DNA of 64,000 bases from Trematomus loennbergii (GCA_012861695.1 JAAOOA010000539.1:225766-289765); one strand, 5' to 3'. Shown: positions 20,841 through 31,800, numbered from the stretch's first letter. Notes: a model not told the origin generated them from the sequence alone. Numbers and translations: made by a program.

Positions 20841-21389
20841 TCAGGGGGCCGCAGAAAGCAGGGTCGCCGTGTTGCGACGTGGGGACAGGCGTGAACATCC
20901 CGGTGGTCCCCAGCAGGGAGGAGCGCTGCCCGGCCGCAGGCGAAGGCACAGCGGCGGCGGGCACGAAGTCCTCGGGAGGAAGGAGCCGTGTCCCCGGGAG
21001 AAGGGAGCCGTGGACAGGGGAGAGGCCAGACGGGGCGCCGGCCGAAGCCGCCGTCGAGGCGAACCGTGAGCCGCGGTTAGAGGAGGGCCAGGCAGGGTCC
21101 GGGAGCGCACCACCCACGGGCCGAAGAAGGCGCGGGCGACGTCCGAAGCTGCTGCCGAGGCGAAGGAAGAGGCCAGACAGGGTCCCGAAGCGCGCCACCC
21201 ACGGGCCGATGAAGGCATGGGCAACGCCCGAAACCGTAGAGTCGAGGCGAGACGGGGTCCAGAAGCGCGCCACCCACGGGCCGAAGAAGGCGTGTGTGAC
21301 GTCCGAAGCCGCCGTCGAGGTGGTGAAAAAGCGAGAGGATCCACACGAGGCCGACCAGACTTGATCGAACCTCCTCTCAGGCACCACAA
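20841..21389 (-). CDS. GC-rich open frame of small LTR element, internal repeats
   Basis: Two minus-strand frames stay open across this region (182 and 243 codons). They owe this to GC-rich composition and an about 78-81-bp tandem unit marked by 'CACCCACGGGCCGA' at about 21110, 21195 and 21270. In one frame the repeat reads 'FFGPWVARF' and 'FIGPWVARF'. I do not recognise a domain. It may be a degenerate gag C-terminus or non-coding sequence. The evidence for translation is weak. Confidence 0.25.
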   Translation of the reverse strand: MWCLRGGSIKSGRPRVDPLAFSPPRRRLRTSHTPSSARGWRASGPRLASTLRFRALPMPSSARGWRASGPCLASSFASAAASDVARAFFGPWVVRSRTLPGPPLTAAHGSPRRRLRPAPRLASPLSTAPFSRGHGSFLPRTSCPPPLCLRLRPGSAPPCWGPPGCSRLSPRRNTATLLSAAP

Positions 21390-21419
21390 AAAAAAAACAG
21401 TCGGATGTCGACAGCCGCT

Positions 21420-21545
21420 GGTAGCTGCTAGTCGTTAACTGTTGCTAGCTGTCGTCGATAGCCGTCGGTAGCTGCTAGCCGCCAGCGTCGTGGCTAGCTG
21501 CCGTTAGCCGTTGGTAGCTGCTAGCTGTTAGCAGTTGTGGCTAGC
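21420..21545. repeat. Degenerate GCTAGC-rich tract
   Basis: Repeated 'GGTAGCTGCTAG' and 'TGGCTAGC' words at irregular spacing between the GC-rich frame and the gag-like frame. Probably a decayed short tandem repeat. Confidence 0.5.
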
Positions 21546-21902
21546 CGTTCTCGACGGCCGGTAGTCGCTGTCGTCGGCGGCGGCCCCGGAGCCTCTGCTA
21601 GGCGGCTTGCCCCCACCAGGGAAGGTGCTGCAGCGTGCAGTGGCAAGCACCTCAGGGGTAAATCGCCGGGCGGCCAGGAAGAACCGGCAAGCGTCTTCGG
21701 CCAAAGCGCGGGGCTCAACACTAGCCGTGTTAGCTAGCGCAGCCTGGACATGCAGCCGCATGTCCCGAAGAAACAGCCCCACGAGGTAGAAGTTGGGTTC
21801 CTCCACACCTAGCAGGTTGTGCATCGTCCCCTCGTAGCAGGAAGGCTTGCTGCCCTCCAGTGCCGAGACGAAGCGGGAATGGTGAGCGACGTCCTCAGCC
21901 AT
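21528..21902 (-). CDS. Gag-like open frame of small LTR element
   Basis: Starts 'MAEDVAHHSRF' at 21902 and runs 124 codons. It continues 'EEPNFYLVGLFLRDMRLHV' and then a Pro/Gly/Arg-rich tail. Its position just after the primer site and leader fits gag, and 'LFLRDMRLHVQAAL' has the helical look of a capsid segment. No zinc knuckle or major homology region can be seen, so the gag call is by position. The upstream frame stays open into the LTR, but the ATG at 21902 is the first sensible internal start. Confidence 0.4.
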   Translation of the reverse strand: MAEDVAHHSRFVSALEGSKPSCYEGTMHNLLGVEEPNFYLVGLFLRDMRLHVQAALANTASVEPRALAEDACRFFLAARRFTPEVLATARCSTFPGGGKPPSRGSGAAADDSDYRPSRTASHNC

Positions 21903-22033
21903 TCCGTGGGGCGCACCGAGCCTCAGTCTGTGCGCACGTGGCAGCCACGGACGTCTCCAAAAATCTCCGGCATTTCGAGAAAAACAGTAAGTTCTTTGCC
22001 GTGTTCGATTCAGTCTCGGAACCTTCGCAAGAC

Positions 22034-22051
22034 TTATGTCAGGGTCACCAA
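22034..22051 (-). promoter_or_regulatory. Primer binding site candidate, tRNA-Trp-like
   Basis: On the minus strand, one base after the 5' LTR, is TGGTGACCCTGACATAAG. The first nine bases, and 14 of 18 overall, match the complement of vertebrate tRNA-Trp 3' end as I know it. Use of this tRNA is inferred. Confidence 0.6.
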
Positions 22052-22686
22052 TGTAGTGCCGAGAGAAGGGAGTCGGAGGCGGTGCATCGAAGGTGCAAAT
22101 CTGTACTTTAATGAGCAGCAGAAATGCACATGCTGACGGGTCGCAGCCCGAGAAGAAAAGAAAGTGAAAGGGAGACACACACAGTGGGTGTTTCTCAATC
22201 GCGAGTACGCTTGCTTGGTAGCACATGTCTGCCGAGCATCTTGCTTCAGAAGCGAGTCAAGAATACTTCCTGGCATTCGGAAAACGAAGTGTGGAACACG
22301 CTAGCAAGTGTGCAGGTGTGCGTCATATGAGAGGCCCCGCCTTACATCTTCCGCCACAGATTTGGGGAAATTGGTCCGTGCGCAAAGCATTGTGGCGATT
22401 TTAAGACCGCGGAGTCTACTCATGTGCAGCCTCGATATTTCTCCAAACGGAGTACGCCGGGCTCGGTAGATTTCCAAGTATACTGGAGATTGGAACAGTA
22501 CTTCGGCGGCACTCGATGACGTAGTATGCTTGAAATAGTGGCTCTGAAGCAGCTTTACTTGCGATTGAGAAACACCCAGTAGGTACCCGGAGGTACCGTC
22601 AACATATATGTCCGTGCGGAAACAATATCCCCAATCTGTAGTTCCTGGATTGAATTATGTAACCCCGTTAATTAGTGATCACTACA
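22052..22686 (-). repeat. 5' LTR of small LTR element, split by a MITE
   Basis: Without the MITE and one AGT copy it is about 240 bp and matches the 3' LTR with few differences. Minus-strand order: U3 start at 22686, MITE at 22577-22186, end at 22052. Confidence 0.85.
22186..22577. mobile_element. MITE family H copy 2 inside an LTR
   Basis: Same inverted ends and interior as 3552-3942, 392 bp. AGT flanks both sides (22183-22185 and 22578-22580). The sister LTR at 20531 shows the uninterrupted site, so the 3-bp duplication is demonstrated within the window. It is highly similar to copy 1. Confidence 0.95.
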
Positions 22687-23563
22687 CAATGCTACTTATT
22701 AGCTACATGGCCCTAACGTGTAAAGTTATACAAGCATTTGTACCAGTGCTTTTCACAAGTAGACTCTTGCAGGCCGCAGGAGTAGCTGGAGTGATTCAAC
22801 AACAACAACAAGACAGACAACAATAAAGGTTTGAAATGAACATATCGGAGAAGTGATCAGGACGAACAGAAAGAGGAAAAGGAAAAGAGAGTTCACTGTA
22901 GAGACCAGGAGGGTCAGAGCAGGAGGAAGAGGAGGAGATGAAGACATTAGTGAAGAAGAAGACATGTATGTGAGGAATACAGATGAAGTGTCAGAAAGAG
23001 GGACAGAGGCAGGGATCAGGAGGCAGAGGAGACTCCAGCTGGACCACATGGTATGTTCTTATTCTCCTTACATATTCCATCACAGCAGCACAATCTAGCA
23101 GCTCTTAGTATTGACACATATTGAAATGTGTAGCTGCACAGGTCACCTTTAGCTCTCTAAGAAATGGGTGATGTCATTTGTGTACTTAATTATAACTAAG
23201 TACTTTTACTGTACTTACAGTAAGCAGAATTCTGAGTATTCTCTGAATCGGGTGCCTTTTGGGTCTTTACATCTTTGAAAAATGAAACCAAAATGTTTGG
23301 TCATAACATCTGGTAGTGGACTACTTACATTTTCCCACCTCAGGCACAACATATAAATAATTACTAGGAATTTCCTTGAAAAAATGTAACAGGGTTGAAG
23401 TTTTTGACAAACAGTAGCCATGAGACCTTGTTTAGCTAAGATATGGCACCACATGGAAGTCAAGGACATTACACAATTGTAATATTTTGCAAAACTATTG
23501 TTTATTTTGTAATAAACAATTATTTACTATTATTAATTCATATAACAGAGTTGAAATGTTGAG
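22687..23563. other. Spacer with one unrecognised possible exon
   Basis: An 81-codon plus-strand frame (22853-23098) is basic and then acidic ('RTNRKRKRKREF', 'GGDEDISEEEDMYV'). It has a donor-like GGTATGT at about 23049. I recognise no family and cannot find a matching exon. The remainder is AT-rich; 23190-23220 has a self-complementary 'AGTACTTTTACTGTACTTAC' stretch. Confidence 0.25.
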
Positions 23564-23567
23564 CTTG

Positions 23568-24117
23568 TATTAGAAGTATTCGATGTTCTCGCGTCCAGGA
23601 GAGGAGCTTAGAATGAAGAGACTAATGGAGTCTCCGAAAAGGTTCAAATTGGTGAGTTTAATTAAATGGCACGATGATACAACAAGCAGAGGGTAAGGGA
23701 AAAGACAAAGCCGGTGTCTTCAGGTAGCTGCAGCAAAGAAGGAGTCCTGAATTGTCCTCTGCCGTTCCCTTTTATCCTCTCCTCGTTCCCTCCCGCTGTG
23801 TCGATAGGGGGTACGTCCTCCTCGGTCTTCGATGTTTGACATCGCGTAAAACAGAGGACTTTGATATTCTGTATTCCCTGTCTACTTCCTTAAGCCTCTT
23901 CTCCTTCTTATCTCTTTCATGACTTTCTATTTAATACCTTGTAAACAGCTGTAAGTTAGTTTAAAACATTGTTCGCGACATGCTACGTACTGAAGGATTT
24001 TCAGAATAAAAGCTCGGCATTGAGAACTTCCGGGTTTTTTCACAATAAAACAGCTTTTAAAACTGACGATATATTTTAGACTAATTATGCTATTAACATT
24101 GATTTTAATTTCTAACA
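23568..24117 (-). repeat. 3' LTR of E1 (550 bp)
   Basis: On the minus strand it starts TGTTAGAAATTAAAATC and ends with CTTCTAATA. It contains a TATA-like GATAAAAGG on the minus strand near 23768-23776. It differs from 32147-32695 mainly by small indels near 23579, 23718, 23813 and 24033. Confidence 0.9.
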
Positions 24118-24148
24118 ATCCCTCCTTTCACACCATTTAAGGTGTGAA
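24118..24148 (-). promoter_or_regulatory. Polypurine tract of E1 with adjoining hairpin
   Basis: On the minus strand, AAAGGAGGGAT runs directly into the LTR start, as expected for the plus-strand primer. Immediately upstream is a perfect 8-bp hairpin (TTCACACC and GGTGTGAA with a 6-base loop). The same arrangement recurs elsewhere in E1 and E2. Confidence 0.7.
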
Positions 24149-24496
24149 CACAATACTGAAATTAATGAGTTCTTCATCTGAACTTTGCATAGTACATAAC
24201 TCATATCAAAAACATACAATCAGAATGGAATGGTTTAAATAACCGTCATCAAAATACAAAAAATACAACAAGTAAAAAAATACTTTGGCTGGTCTTCAAT
24301 CATAAAAGTTTTCTTTGTGCATAACTTCTAGTGTTAACCTTCAATATCATGAATAGCACCACTTAGCTTGGTATCAGAACATTTCTTACTCCCTCCTTTC
24401 ACAGAAATCCTTCTCATACTACATTCAGTGTTAAGGCACTTGTTTTTACAAAGTATAAAAGAAACAAACTTTTTTTTTTTTTTTTAGAATAGTACA

Positions 24497-24612
24497 AAGT
24501 AAATAAAAATACACCATCTTGGAATAGTATAAAGTAATAAAGAATACACCATCTTGGAATAGTATAAAGTAATAAAGAATACACCATCTTGGAATAGTAT
24601 AAAGTAAATGTC
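24497..24612. repeat. Short tandem repeat in E1 (35-36 bp, about 3 units)
   Basis: 'ACACCATCTTGGAATAGTAT' followed by 'AAAGTAA(T)AAAGAAT' repeats three times with small length changes. It is non-coding. Confidence 0.85.
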
Positions 24613-24824
24613 ACTGATTCCCTTCATATTAGCATTGTAGCTGGTTCTTCTTTCAAATGATTTCATCATTTGAAATATCACATCATTTGGACAATCTCAT
24701 CATTTATCATCCATATCATTTAACATCATTTACACACTGTTATCATTTTCATCAATCTCTGTATATGGGTTGGGTCTTCTTGTTCTGCTAGTAATTGAAA
24801 TGGTTCCCTTATGAGAAATTTACC

Positions 24825-24857
24825 CTCCCCCCTTTCATACTTTTTAAAGTATGAAAG
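24825..24857 (-). promoter_or_regulatory. Hairpin plus purine tract module in E1 interior
   Basis: A C/T-rich run (CCCTCCCCCCTTT on the plus strand) abuts an 11-bp-arm palindrome (CTTTCATACTT...AAGTATGAAAG). The architecture is the same as at the 3' purine tract, but the arm sequence differs. Function unknown. Confidence 0.6.
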
Positions 24858-25299
24858 TAATATGTTCTCTAGAAAAGGCCGTGGTGATCAATCGGTACGT
24901 TAGGGTGCGGGTACATGGAATGCAACTACAACCCCTAGCACTCCCCTATGCTATCCTTGTACACTGTGGAGCCTAAACTCCCTCCTTTGACTGGTCTCCT
25001 AGCCCTACTGGTTTTGGGGTGTTTCGCCATGTTGATTAACTGCCCCACTGTCATTGGTACTGCATATAAAACATCACTGGCTGTACAAGTGCACAGGTCC
25101 CGTCCAATCCTGTGGCAAGACTGCGTACAAGGTTTTAGTTCCATGATACCATCAAACATCTACTCTGGGATACGGCATTTCAGACAGTCATTTCTGGGAG
25201 AGGATTTTGGTCAGTTACAACAATTGGAGAATTTCATCACTTATGGTTCCTACTTCATTACCTTTTGTGGTCTGTTCTAATGCAGTGATGGTTCCTTAA

Positions 25300-27450
25300 A
25301 TGGTGTGAAAACCGGTGGAATATCAATAACTCATTATACTAATTTATCTTCAATTCTAGTCTACTTAAAGAACTATGCTAACCCCTTTAACAGTGTGTGG
25401 AACCTGGGTGTCCGAGCATGTAACAGTTACTCCCTCCTTTATCAAGGTTTTAAAAACAGAAGTTATTTCATCAATGGTTTGTAGTTCAATTTAGGAATTT
25501 TCACTTATGGCGGATATGTTTCTACTTTAAATAACATCTCTAAATTTCAGGTCATCCCTGATTAAATGGATGACCATCAGGAGGTGGTGGCGCTTGTCTT
25601 TTAAACTCATAATTTGGTGCCGTGCGCTCCCTGTGAAGCTACAAGTAAGATTTAAAACAACTGCTGGGTGGGTTGAGTGACCCCTTCTCTCTAAACGATA
25701 TGGGTTGTCAAAAATATGCATCATTGCAATGAGTGATCCAAGGCCCCGCATGTATTACTCCCAATTATATTGCTTTTTCCAAAATTAAATTTGCAATCGC
25801 TCTTTGCCCAGTGTCCTTTAAAACTCTACATCTTGGACAAACAAATGTTATTTCCACCTTAACAGTTCTCCTATGGTAATAACTATGCTACAATGGCGAA
25901 AACAATACTTTAGATTGGGATACTATATTTGGCTTGGTATTAGCTCTCCCTTTAACATTGTCCAACAAACACAGATTTGTCTGTTCTTATAGAGTGGTCA
26001 CTAAAACTATCCCTTTAGCTGTAGATCAATATTGTAACACATTAGATCTCTACCAAATTCACCCATGAATAAAATCTTTAGGGAATAATTCGTTTACATG
26101 ATGGAAAGATTGAAAAATATGTTCTACTCTGTACTCCTAAGTCCCACACTCACTGCTTAAAGTGTAAAGTGTGGTGAATATTTCCATCAGTCTACCCCTT
26201 TATCTCACAGTACCCTCAGTGTGTTTTAGGATTATTTCCTCATTTTACTTTAACAGTTTCCTCTTTATTACTATTTTAATTTACCAATTTATTAATTCAT
26301 GGCTAATAAATCTTTTTGTCTTTACGTATTTATCAAGTCAATTCAAGTTTGTTTGTGAATAAGTGTGTTTATGTATAAACTCACTCACGTTTTCCTTTTC
26401 TCCTCCTCTTGTTGTCTCAAGCCACGACCCCCTCACATTCTGTTAGACCATGCCAACTCCTCTGGTTCCGTCTTCTCCTCAGTCCATCAGCTCTTAAATC
26501 CTTTCGCTGGTACTCTTTTCAGTGGCCCAACTGCTTTGCATTTCATCTCCTTCTTTACAGTCTCTTCGCTGTTGTATGGAGGGCGTATTCTGCTTTCATG
26601 TCCCACACTCTGCTCTTGTGCCAAATCTCGTGGCTCAGCTTGGAACTTCATGTCCTGGGTTAGGGACTGATGAGAGTATGCCTCTTTATGTCAGCATGCT
26701 GTTCTGGTTCTGGATGCCGCAGGTGGAGAAGGTTCTGGATGCAGTCTTGTCGTTGTTGGTTCAGCTCTGGTTCCGTCTGTTCGATGGAGGAGGAGGAGGA
26801 GGAGTCTCCTGTAGTGAGGTCTTTTGTCTGATAGGGGTCGTAGCAGTCTGACAGGCAGAGAGAGAGAGTCCAGGTCTCGGGACGCATTACCTATAGAAAT
26901 TCTAACACACTGAGGTAAAGTAAATCTAACCTTCTCCACTCTATTTCTAATCATACTATCTGTTTTAAATGTTAAATGCCATCTAAACACATTAATGTCT
27001 ACTAATAAATGTACTATATCTCTAAACATTGTTTTTTCTCCCACTGTAACACATCTACTCCAAATAACTCTTTCAGGAAACCATTTTCTTCTATAAATTG
27101 AAATACTTACATGTTTCAAGCACCACATGTTTCACACACTATAAAAGGACGTCCATATATTCTCCAATATGTTAAATCTCACTATTACTTAGACAATAGT
27201 AACTTTTGTGACTAGATACATCTGTGCACAGTCGCCACAATCTGTTGGGGAATTTTGTTCATAGAGTTTGTACATACAGTTGTCCTCGTGGGTTAGTACC
27301 CTGTTTCTACTGTAATAACTTTTCAATAATTTTGCTCAGGTCACCAGTCCATAGTCTTAAGGGGGTGTTTCTGGTACAGACTAAAACATGGATCCAGTGT
27401 ATTTGGAGATTCCCCTAAATTGTAAATCCCCATCACTTAAATATTCCGAT
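25300..27450 (-). other. E1 interior: decayed 3' region shared with E2
   Basis: No intact gene. Segments match E2 in the same order, for example 'CAGTGTGTGGAACCT' (25393 and 41439), 'TTTAGATTGG' (about 25909 and 41580) and 'CCATCAGCTCTTAAATC' (26484, with E2 at 42190). A short minus frame at 26660-26887 ends in a Ser/Glu/Gln-rich stretch without recognised family. Some minus-strand fragments between 27130 and 27420 could be eroded envelope sequence, but stops interrupt every frame. Confidence 0.45.
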
Positions 27451-27453
27451 CAC

Positions 27454-27930
27454 TTAAACCCATCTCATCATTTGATACAAGAACTGCATATAGGGGGGGT
27501 GAATGATCTTGATTGTAACCTCCTCATCTTTGGGAACGAGTATTTCTAACTCCTCTTGTTGCTCAACTGATCTTTTGGCTCTGGGGATAAGTGAAAGTCT
27601 CTGAAACACAGCTGGTGTTTTGTTAGTGATGTGGGCATTTTCTACGAGTGAACTAATGGATCCATGTCTTTCATGATATTGTACTCCCCATCCAACCAGA
27701 AAGGTGCCAAGTGTAATGAGCACAATCAACAATGCTATTCTGACTCTTATCCTTAGGGGACCCCACAATTGCTTTGGCTTTGTTCTTGACATAATCTCTA
27801 TTTTATCCATGGTTTTGTCAGTTACAGAATGTAAATGATGAGTACAAAAATAACGTATACGAAAATAGAAACAAACGTTGGACTCTTTTTCAGGTGAAAA
27901 AACAAAATAGGTTTTCACTTTAGTGTACAA
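27454..27930 (-). pseudogene. Envelope-leader-like fragment of E1
   Basis: A 158-codon frame. A likely start is the internal Met at residue 41 ('MDKIEIMSR'). A basic stretch precedes one strong membrane segment (about residues 61-82, 'ALLIVLITLGTFLVGWG'), followed by an ectodomain start and a basic 'RAKR' at 117-120 that resembles a furin-type site. This layout fits the membrane-anchored leader of a retroviral envelope protein. The rest of an envelope is not open. The call is based on architecture and position 3' of gag; I recognise no specific envelope family. Confidence 0.4.
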
Positions 27931-28447
27931 TCTATAAAATCTAAAGACAATTCGTCTTTTGAGCTGTTTCTATCTTAATCGTATTTATATTTATTGTTTT
28001 GTTCCAGCTCTGCCAAATCAGTCCTAGCTTCCAATAATTTTCTGGAAGTTGCCAGTGAAGGGTGACAATGTGTGAGGTGGTGTCAATTTGCTCCTTTTTC
28101 TTTACCTTTAAACCGGAGCGCGTGTGAAGTTCATTACAACTTGTCACGGTTCCGACCACCGGGGATCAGCCCACTCTGTTTTGGGAACTTTCACCCTCAC
28201 CCAATCACCTGGCCGAACAGGAGTCTCTTCTGATGTCTCGTCTGGTATCTGTGCAGTTTTTCCTAGCCTGTGTAGACAAAACTTGGAAAATATTACTCAG
28301 AGCTCTGACATATTCATCCACTTCTATTTGTCTAATATCTAAAACTAAGCTTTGGTATACCTTTTGTTGTTATGAGACCCATTGTTGACAACATGTTATT
28401 TATTAACTACAACGTCACCGAAATCAATATATCTGTATAATCATGAC

Positions 28448-28476
28448 GCTCCCTCCTTTGAGCATAAAATGCTCAA
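28448..28476 (-). promoter_or_regulatory. Hairpin plus purine tract module in E1, mid-element
   Basis: CCCTCCTTT (plus strand) abuts a perfect palindrome with 8-bp arms (TTGAGCAT, AAA loop, ATGCTCAA). It lies between the gag and Env-like fragments, a position where a central purine tract would sit. The role is unproven. Confidence 0.6.
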
Positions 28477-29115
28477 TTAATATTGCAATGATTACTGAAT
28501 AGGACATGGAAAACCCATACGTTGTAGTAAATAAATATAAATTCTCCGTGTGCCCCACAAGGCGTACAAAGATGTTGTGTGATGTATCGTCTTCCTATGT
28601 TATAAATGCATATTCACTAACAATCTTCCATTAGCACAAAAATAGTTTACTTGTTAGTTCTATAATGGCTTTTGTCATGGTATTCTGTATCATTGTTGCG
28701 GAAAAAAAACAACACCCTTGGTTTTGCTAATGCGTCTCAATAGCTCTAGGATTAGAGGCTTGGCTGACACTGCTGAACAAAGATATCATGACAAAATAAT
28801 ATTTCTTTAAACTAGAGGGAAAGTACGGACTATTCCCACATAATTGTTTGGCTCCTAAAAAATAAATAAAAACTATACTTCAACTAACAATGAATGAAGT
28901 TCCCCCTTTAAACACAGCCCGCTCTTCTGACGGGGTCTATCTATGTTGTGCCAGTTTCTGTCGCCCTGTCACTGTTCTCCCGCCAACAGTCACTCTCTAG
29001 TTCTGCTGGGTTCTGGTTGACTTCTTCACTGGTTTGAGACAAGTGGTTCCTATCGAAACACCTCCCTTTGTAGCCAGACTTCACCACAGCAGAATCGGGT
29101 TTCTGTTTTCAGGTC

Positions 29116-30099
29116 TCAACAGCTCCACATCAGGTGTATCTTCGCCCCTTGAACTGCAGTCGGTGTAAAATAACATTCCACCTCTCCTCCCTGTGGTGAC
29201 AGATATGGCTCTATGTGGCTGGATTTCAAAATGTCCTTCTTCATATTTGGACATCCTGTTCCTCTTTGACATCCCTGGGACCCCCTGCCTCTGTTGTAGT
29301 CATGGAAACCTCCTCTGGGGTAACTGTGTGGAGGGCCATTGTTTGGGGCTTGTTGCTGTGTGGTGCAATGTTCCAGTAATTGTAGCATCTTGTGTTGCGG
29401 ACAATCTCTGGACCAATGGCCCATTTGGCTGCAACAGTAACATCCCTCAAACCGGAAACGTCTTCCACCTCTTCGTTGATTCTGCACCTGAATCTCAGGC
29501 ACTACCTGAGTTTGAACTGTTGGAGGTGTCTGGCCTGCCTTCTCTGGTTCTATGGTTATCTCTGAAAGCTTCTCCTCCCTTCTCCTTGTGTTGTTCCTAC
29601 AAGCCTCTGTGTCTTTCTCCGCTACCTGTATCTTCAAAGGTCTTAGTTGTAGCGCTTCCTGCTCTGTCTTTTGTGTTTCTCTTTCTCGTCGTCTTTCTTC
29701 TGCGAATTCTACTCTCACTGGCAGGTCTGCTATTCGGACCACATTTATGCTGTCTGTCAATAGGCTGGCATATTCCAGATCGAGTATCAGACTTGTAACT
29801 CTTGTAAACCTTTGTTCAGCTTCCCTCCATACATTTAGCTGTTGTAGGCATTGTTCATGTTCATAGTCTAGTACTGCTCTTCTATGGGCTTTTGTTGGTC
29901 CAGGTTGATTATCTGCTGGAATCAATCCTCTTGTTTGCCACTGTGTCAACAATTCCTGTTGTTGTTTCCAGCTCTTCTGTCTCTCATTTGGATGTGTTGT
30001 AGCATCTGATCTGATGTTTACCCTTTCCTTGATATCTGCAGTTGAGCCTGGAACTGCGAATGCTCTTAACTTAGTGTCTTTTGGTGACATGTTTCTCAA
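29116..30099 (-). pseudogene. Gag of E1, capsid missing, zinc knuckle kept
   Basis: Gag is the structural polyprotein of retroviral particles. This 327-codon frame starts 'MRNMSPKDTKLRAF', closely similar to residues 11-24 of E2 gag, and the resemblance continues for about 85 residues ('ADIKERVNIRSDA', 'QTRGLIPAD', 'GPTKAHR'). A charged helix-forming region follows (about 125-180). Then comes one CCHC zinc knuckle at residues 220-233 (C-x2-C-x4-H-x4-C, 'CYCCSQMGHWSRDC') and an Arg/Gly-rich tail with an RNA-binding look. The capsid and major homology region present in E2 are absent, so an internal deletion has joined matrix-side sequence to nucleocapsid. After the knuckle no protease follows. 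The start was chosen by alignment to E2. Confidence 0.7.
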
Positions 30100-30214
30100 A
30101 TACTAGGATGAAATTACTAAATTATCAAAGATGTATTACTAATCCTCTGAATAGTACCTTTGTATTCCTTTATAAAAGTATCCTATGTCTTCAGTAGTTA
30201 ACCTTAAAGCAGTT

Positions 30215-30420
30215 TTTTTTTTTTTTTTTTAATTATTAAAGTAAATTAATAATTAAAATTATAAAATAAAATGTGTGTGCATGAGATTATGCAAATGTTA
30301 TAAAATGTAGAAAGATAAAAAATGTGTGTGCATGAATTATGCAAATGTTATAAATGTAGAAAGATAAGAAGTGTGTGCATGAGATTATGCAAATGTTTAT
30401 ATATTATTAAATGTGTGTGA
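30215..30420. repeat. Poly-T run and about 60-bp tandem repeat upstream of E1 gag
   Basis: 'GTGTGTGCATGAGATTATGC' with 'AAATGTTATAAAATGTAGAA' repeats about three times at 30270-30400 with indels, after a T18 run. It is part of the E1 leader. Confidence 0.75.
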
Positions 30421-30639
30421 TGAAGTATGTGTTATCTATAACACGTGAGGAATAAACTTTGGCATATAATTGTAATTCTGCAACAATTCTGTACAACCAG
30501 TAGAGTGCGCTGTTGTAGTTTTCAGTTCTGCCAGCAGGGGTAGCTGTTCTGAAACTGACTTCTATGTAACAAGGTTATTTTTCTAAAAAATACCTTTGAA
30601 ATGGGAAGGAGAAACAATATTATTATTATTATTAAGCCA

Positions 30640-30785
30640 GCCAAAACACCTTTGCGAACACAAATATTTCAAAAAATCAGATTGGAAGGCAAAACACAAT
30701 ATGATTTGAACAGTAATGCATAAGCAAGCCAAAAACACATTTGCCAAACACAAATATTTCAAAAAATCAGATTGGAAAATTTAAC
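30640..30785. repeat. Direct repeat in E1 leader
   Basis: 'ACACAAATATTTCAAAAAAT' plus 'CAGATTGGAA' occurs at 30658 and 30748, each after a 'CCAAAACAC' motif. Two copies about 90 bp apart. Confidence 0.75.
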
Positions 30786-31299
30786 TCCACAATCTGTGAA
30801 AATACAATAATCTTTGTTTACAACCACCAAAGTCCAACAACAATATGTATAGATAACCTGATTTAGCAAAAGACTAAATCCAACTGAGACAAGAAGAATG
30901 GTTTTTTTCTTCACAAGATGGAGGTCAGATAAAGGGCTTGGCCTCATGGGTTACAGGGAGTCCTGAAATTTGCATTTCACGAAATGGCAACTGCCCTGCT
31001 TTTCCTTGAAATGAGGTCAAAACAAGATGGCTACTGATTATTTCAAACTCTGACCTCCAGAACAAAGAGATGTTGAAATTTCACCATGTGGTTCTCATGG
31101 ATGAGATTAAATAATGGCTAGTGATCTTTAAATGGACATAATGGAAAACTGGTTCAGTAGAGCAAAGTTTAAAAATACAACACAAAACTACACTTTATAT
31201 ACAAAATAACATTTCTATCTAGTTTACTATGAATATGGGCTTTATCCTAGAGATACCTTATTTTAACATGAGGGCCCTTACGTCATCGGCCAATGACGT

Positions 31300-31800
31300 A
31301 ATATTTGACTTTATAGTCCTGTGATTATTTTGCTGTTTAAACACGCAATAAATGGGACCAAAATGGGACGCTATTATTAATATCTAACGCACTTCCCTTC
31401 GTAAACCACCCGCAATGTCTTGGAAAAACACACAATAGTATAATCACCTTTATTGTCCTTTAAACAATTTTATGGTTGCCCCTAGCAACTGTATTGTCCT
31501 TTTAAACAATTTTATGGTTGCCCCTAGCAACTGTATTGTCCTTTTAAACAATTTTAGGTTGCCCCTAGCAACTGTATTGTCCTTTTAAACAATTTTATGG
31601 TTGCCCCTAGCAACTGTATTGTCCTTTAAACAATTTTATGGTTGCCCCTAGCAACTTTATTGCCTGGTGATTATCTGCTGGTTTAAACACGCACTTTAAT
31701 GGGACCAAATAGGACGCTATTAATACGCATTATAACGCACTTCCTTCGTAAACCACCCGCAATGTCTTGGAAAAACACAATAGTATAATCACTGCAACTT
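31300..31800. repeat. E1 leader: 42-bp array (5 units) between two 130-bp direct repeats
   Basis: Unit 'TTAAACAATTTTATGGTTGC' then 'CCCTAGCAACTGTATTGTCC' repeats from about 31450 to 31665. Each unit holds the self-complementary GTTGC...GCAAC. The array is bracketed by direct copies of 'TTTAAACACGC ... GGGACGCTATTA ... CCACCCGCAATGTCTTGG' (31315-31435 and 31675-31795). It lies about 350-850 bp downstream of the primer site on the minus strand, where packaging signals usually lie. Confidence 0.85.

Larger units (their letters stand above)
20398..22686 (-). mobile_element. Small GC-rich LTR retrotransposon without pol
   Basis: Two direct LTRs (20398-20639, and 22052-22686 with a MITE inside) begin TGTAGTG and end CACTACA. 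On the minus strand, the primer site follows the 5' LTR and a G-rich purine tract precedes the 3' LTR. The internal 1.4 kb has a short gag-like frame and GC-rich open sequence with about 80-bp tandem repeats. No reverse transcriptase, protease or integrase is visible. The 5-bp flanks (GATAT and CAATG) do not match, so the target duplication is absent or one end is rearranged. It is probably a non-autonomous Ty3-like or retroviral derivative. Confidence 0.8.

Noticed and set aside
20603..21364. 253-codon plus-strand GC-rich frame as a host protein
   Set aside because: Inside the LTR element and opposite to its polarity; composition alone keeps it open.
22853..23098. Exon of a HARBI1-like or other transposase
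   Set aside because: Only a charged low-complexity stretch and a donor-like site; no signature residues.
24935..25280. Intact envelope gene in E1
   Set aside because: Frames on both strands are short and interrupted; resemblance to envelope sequence is too weak to claim.
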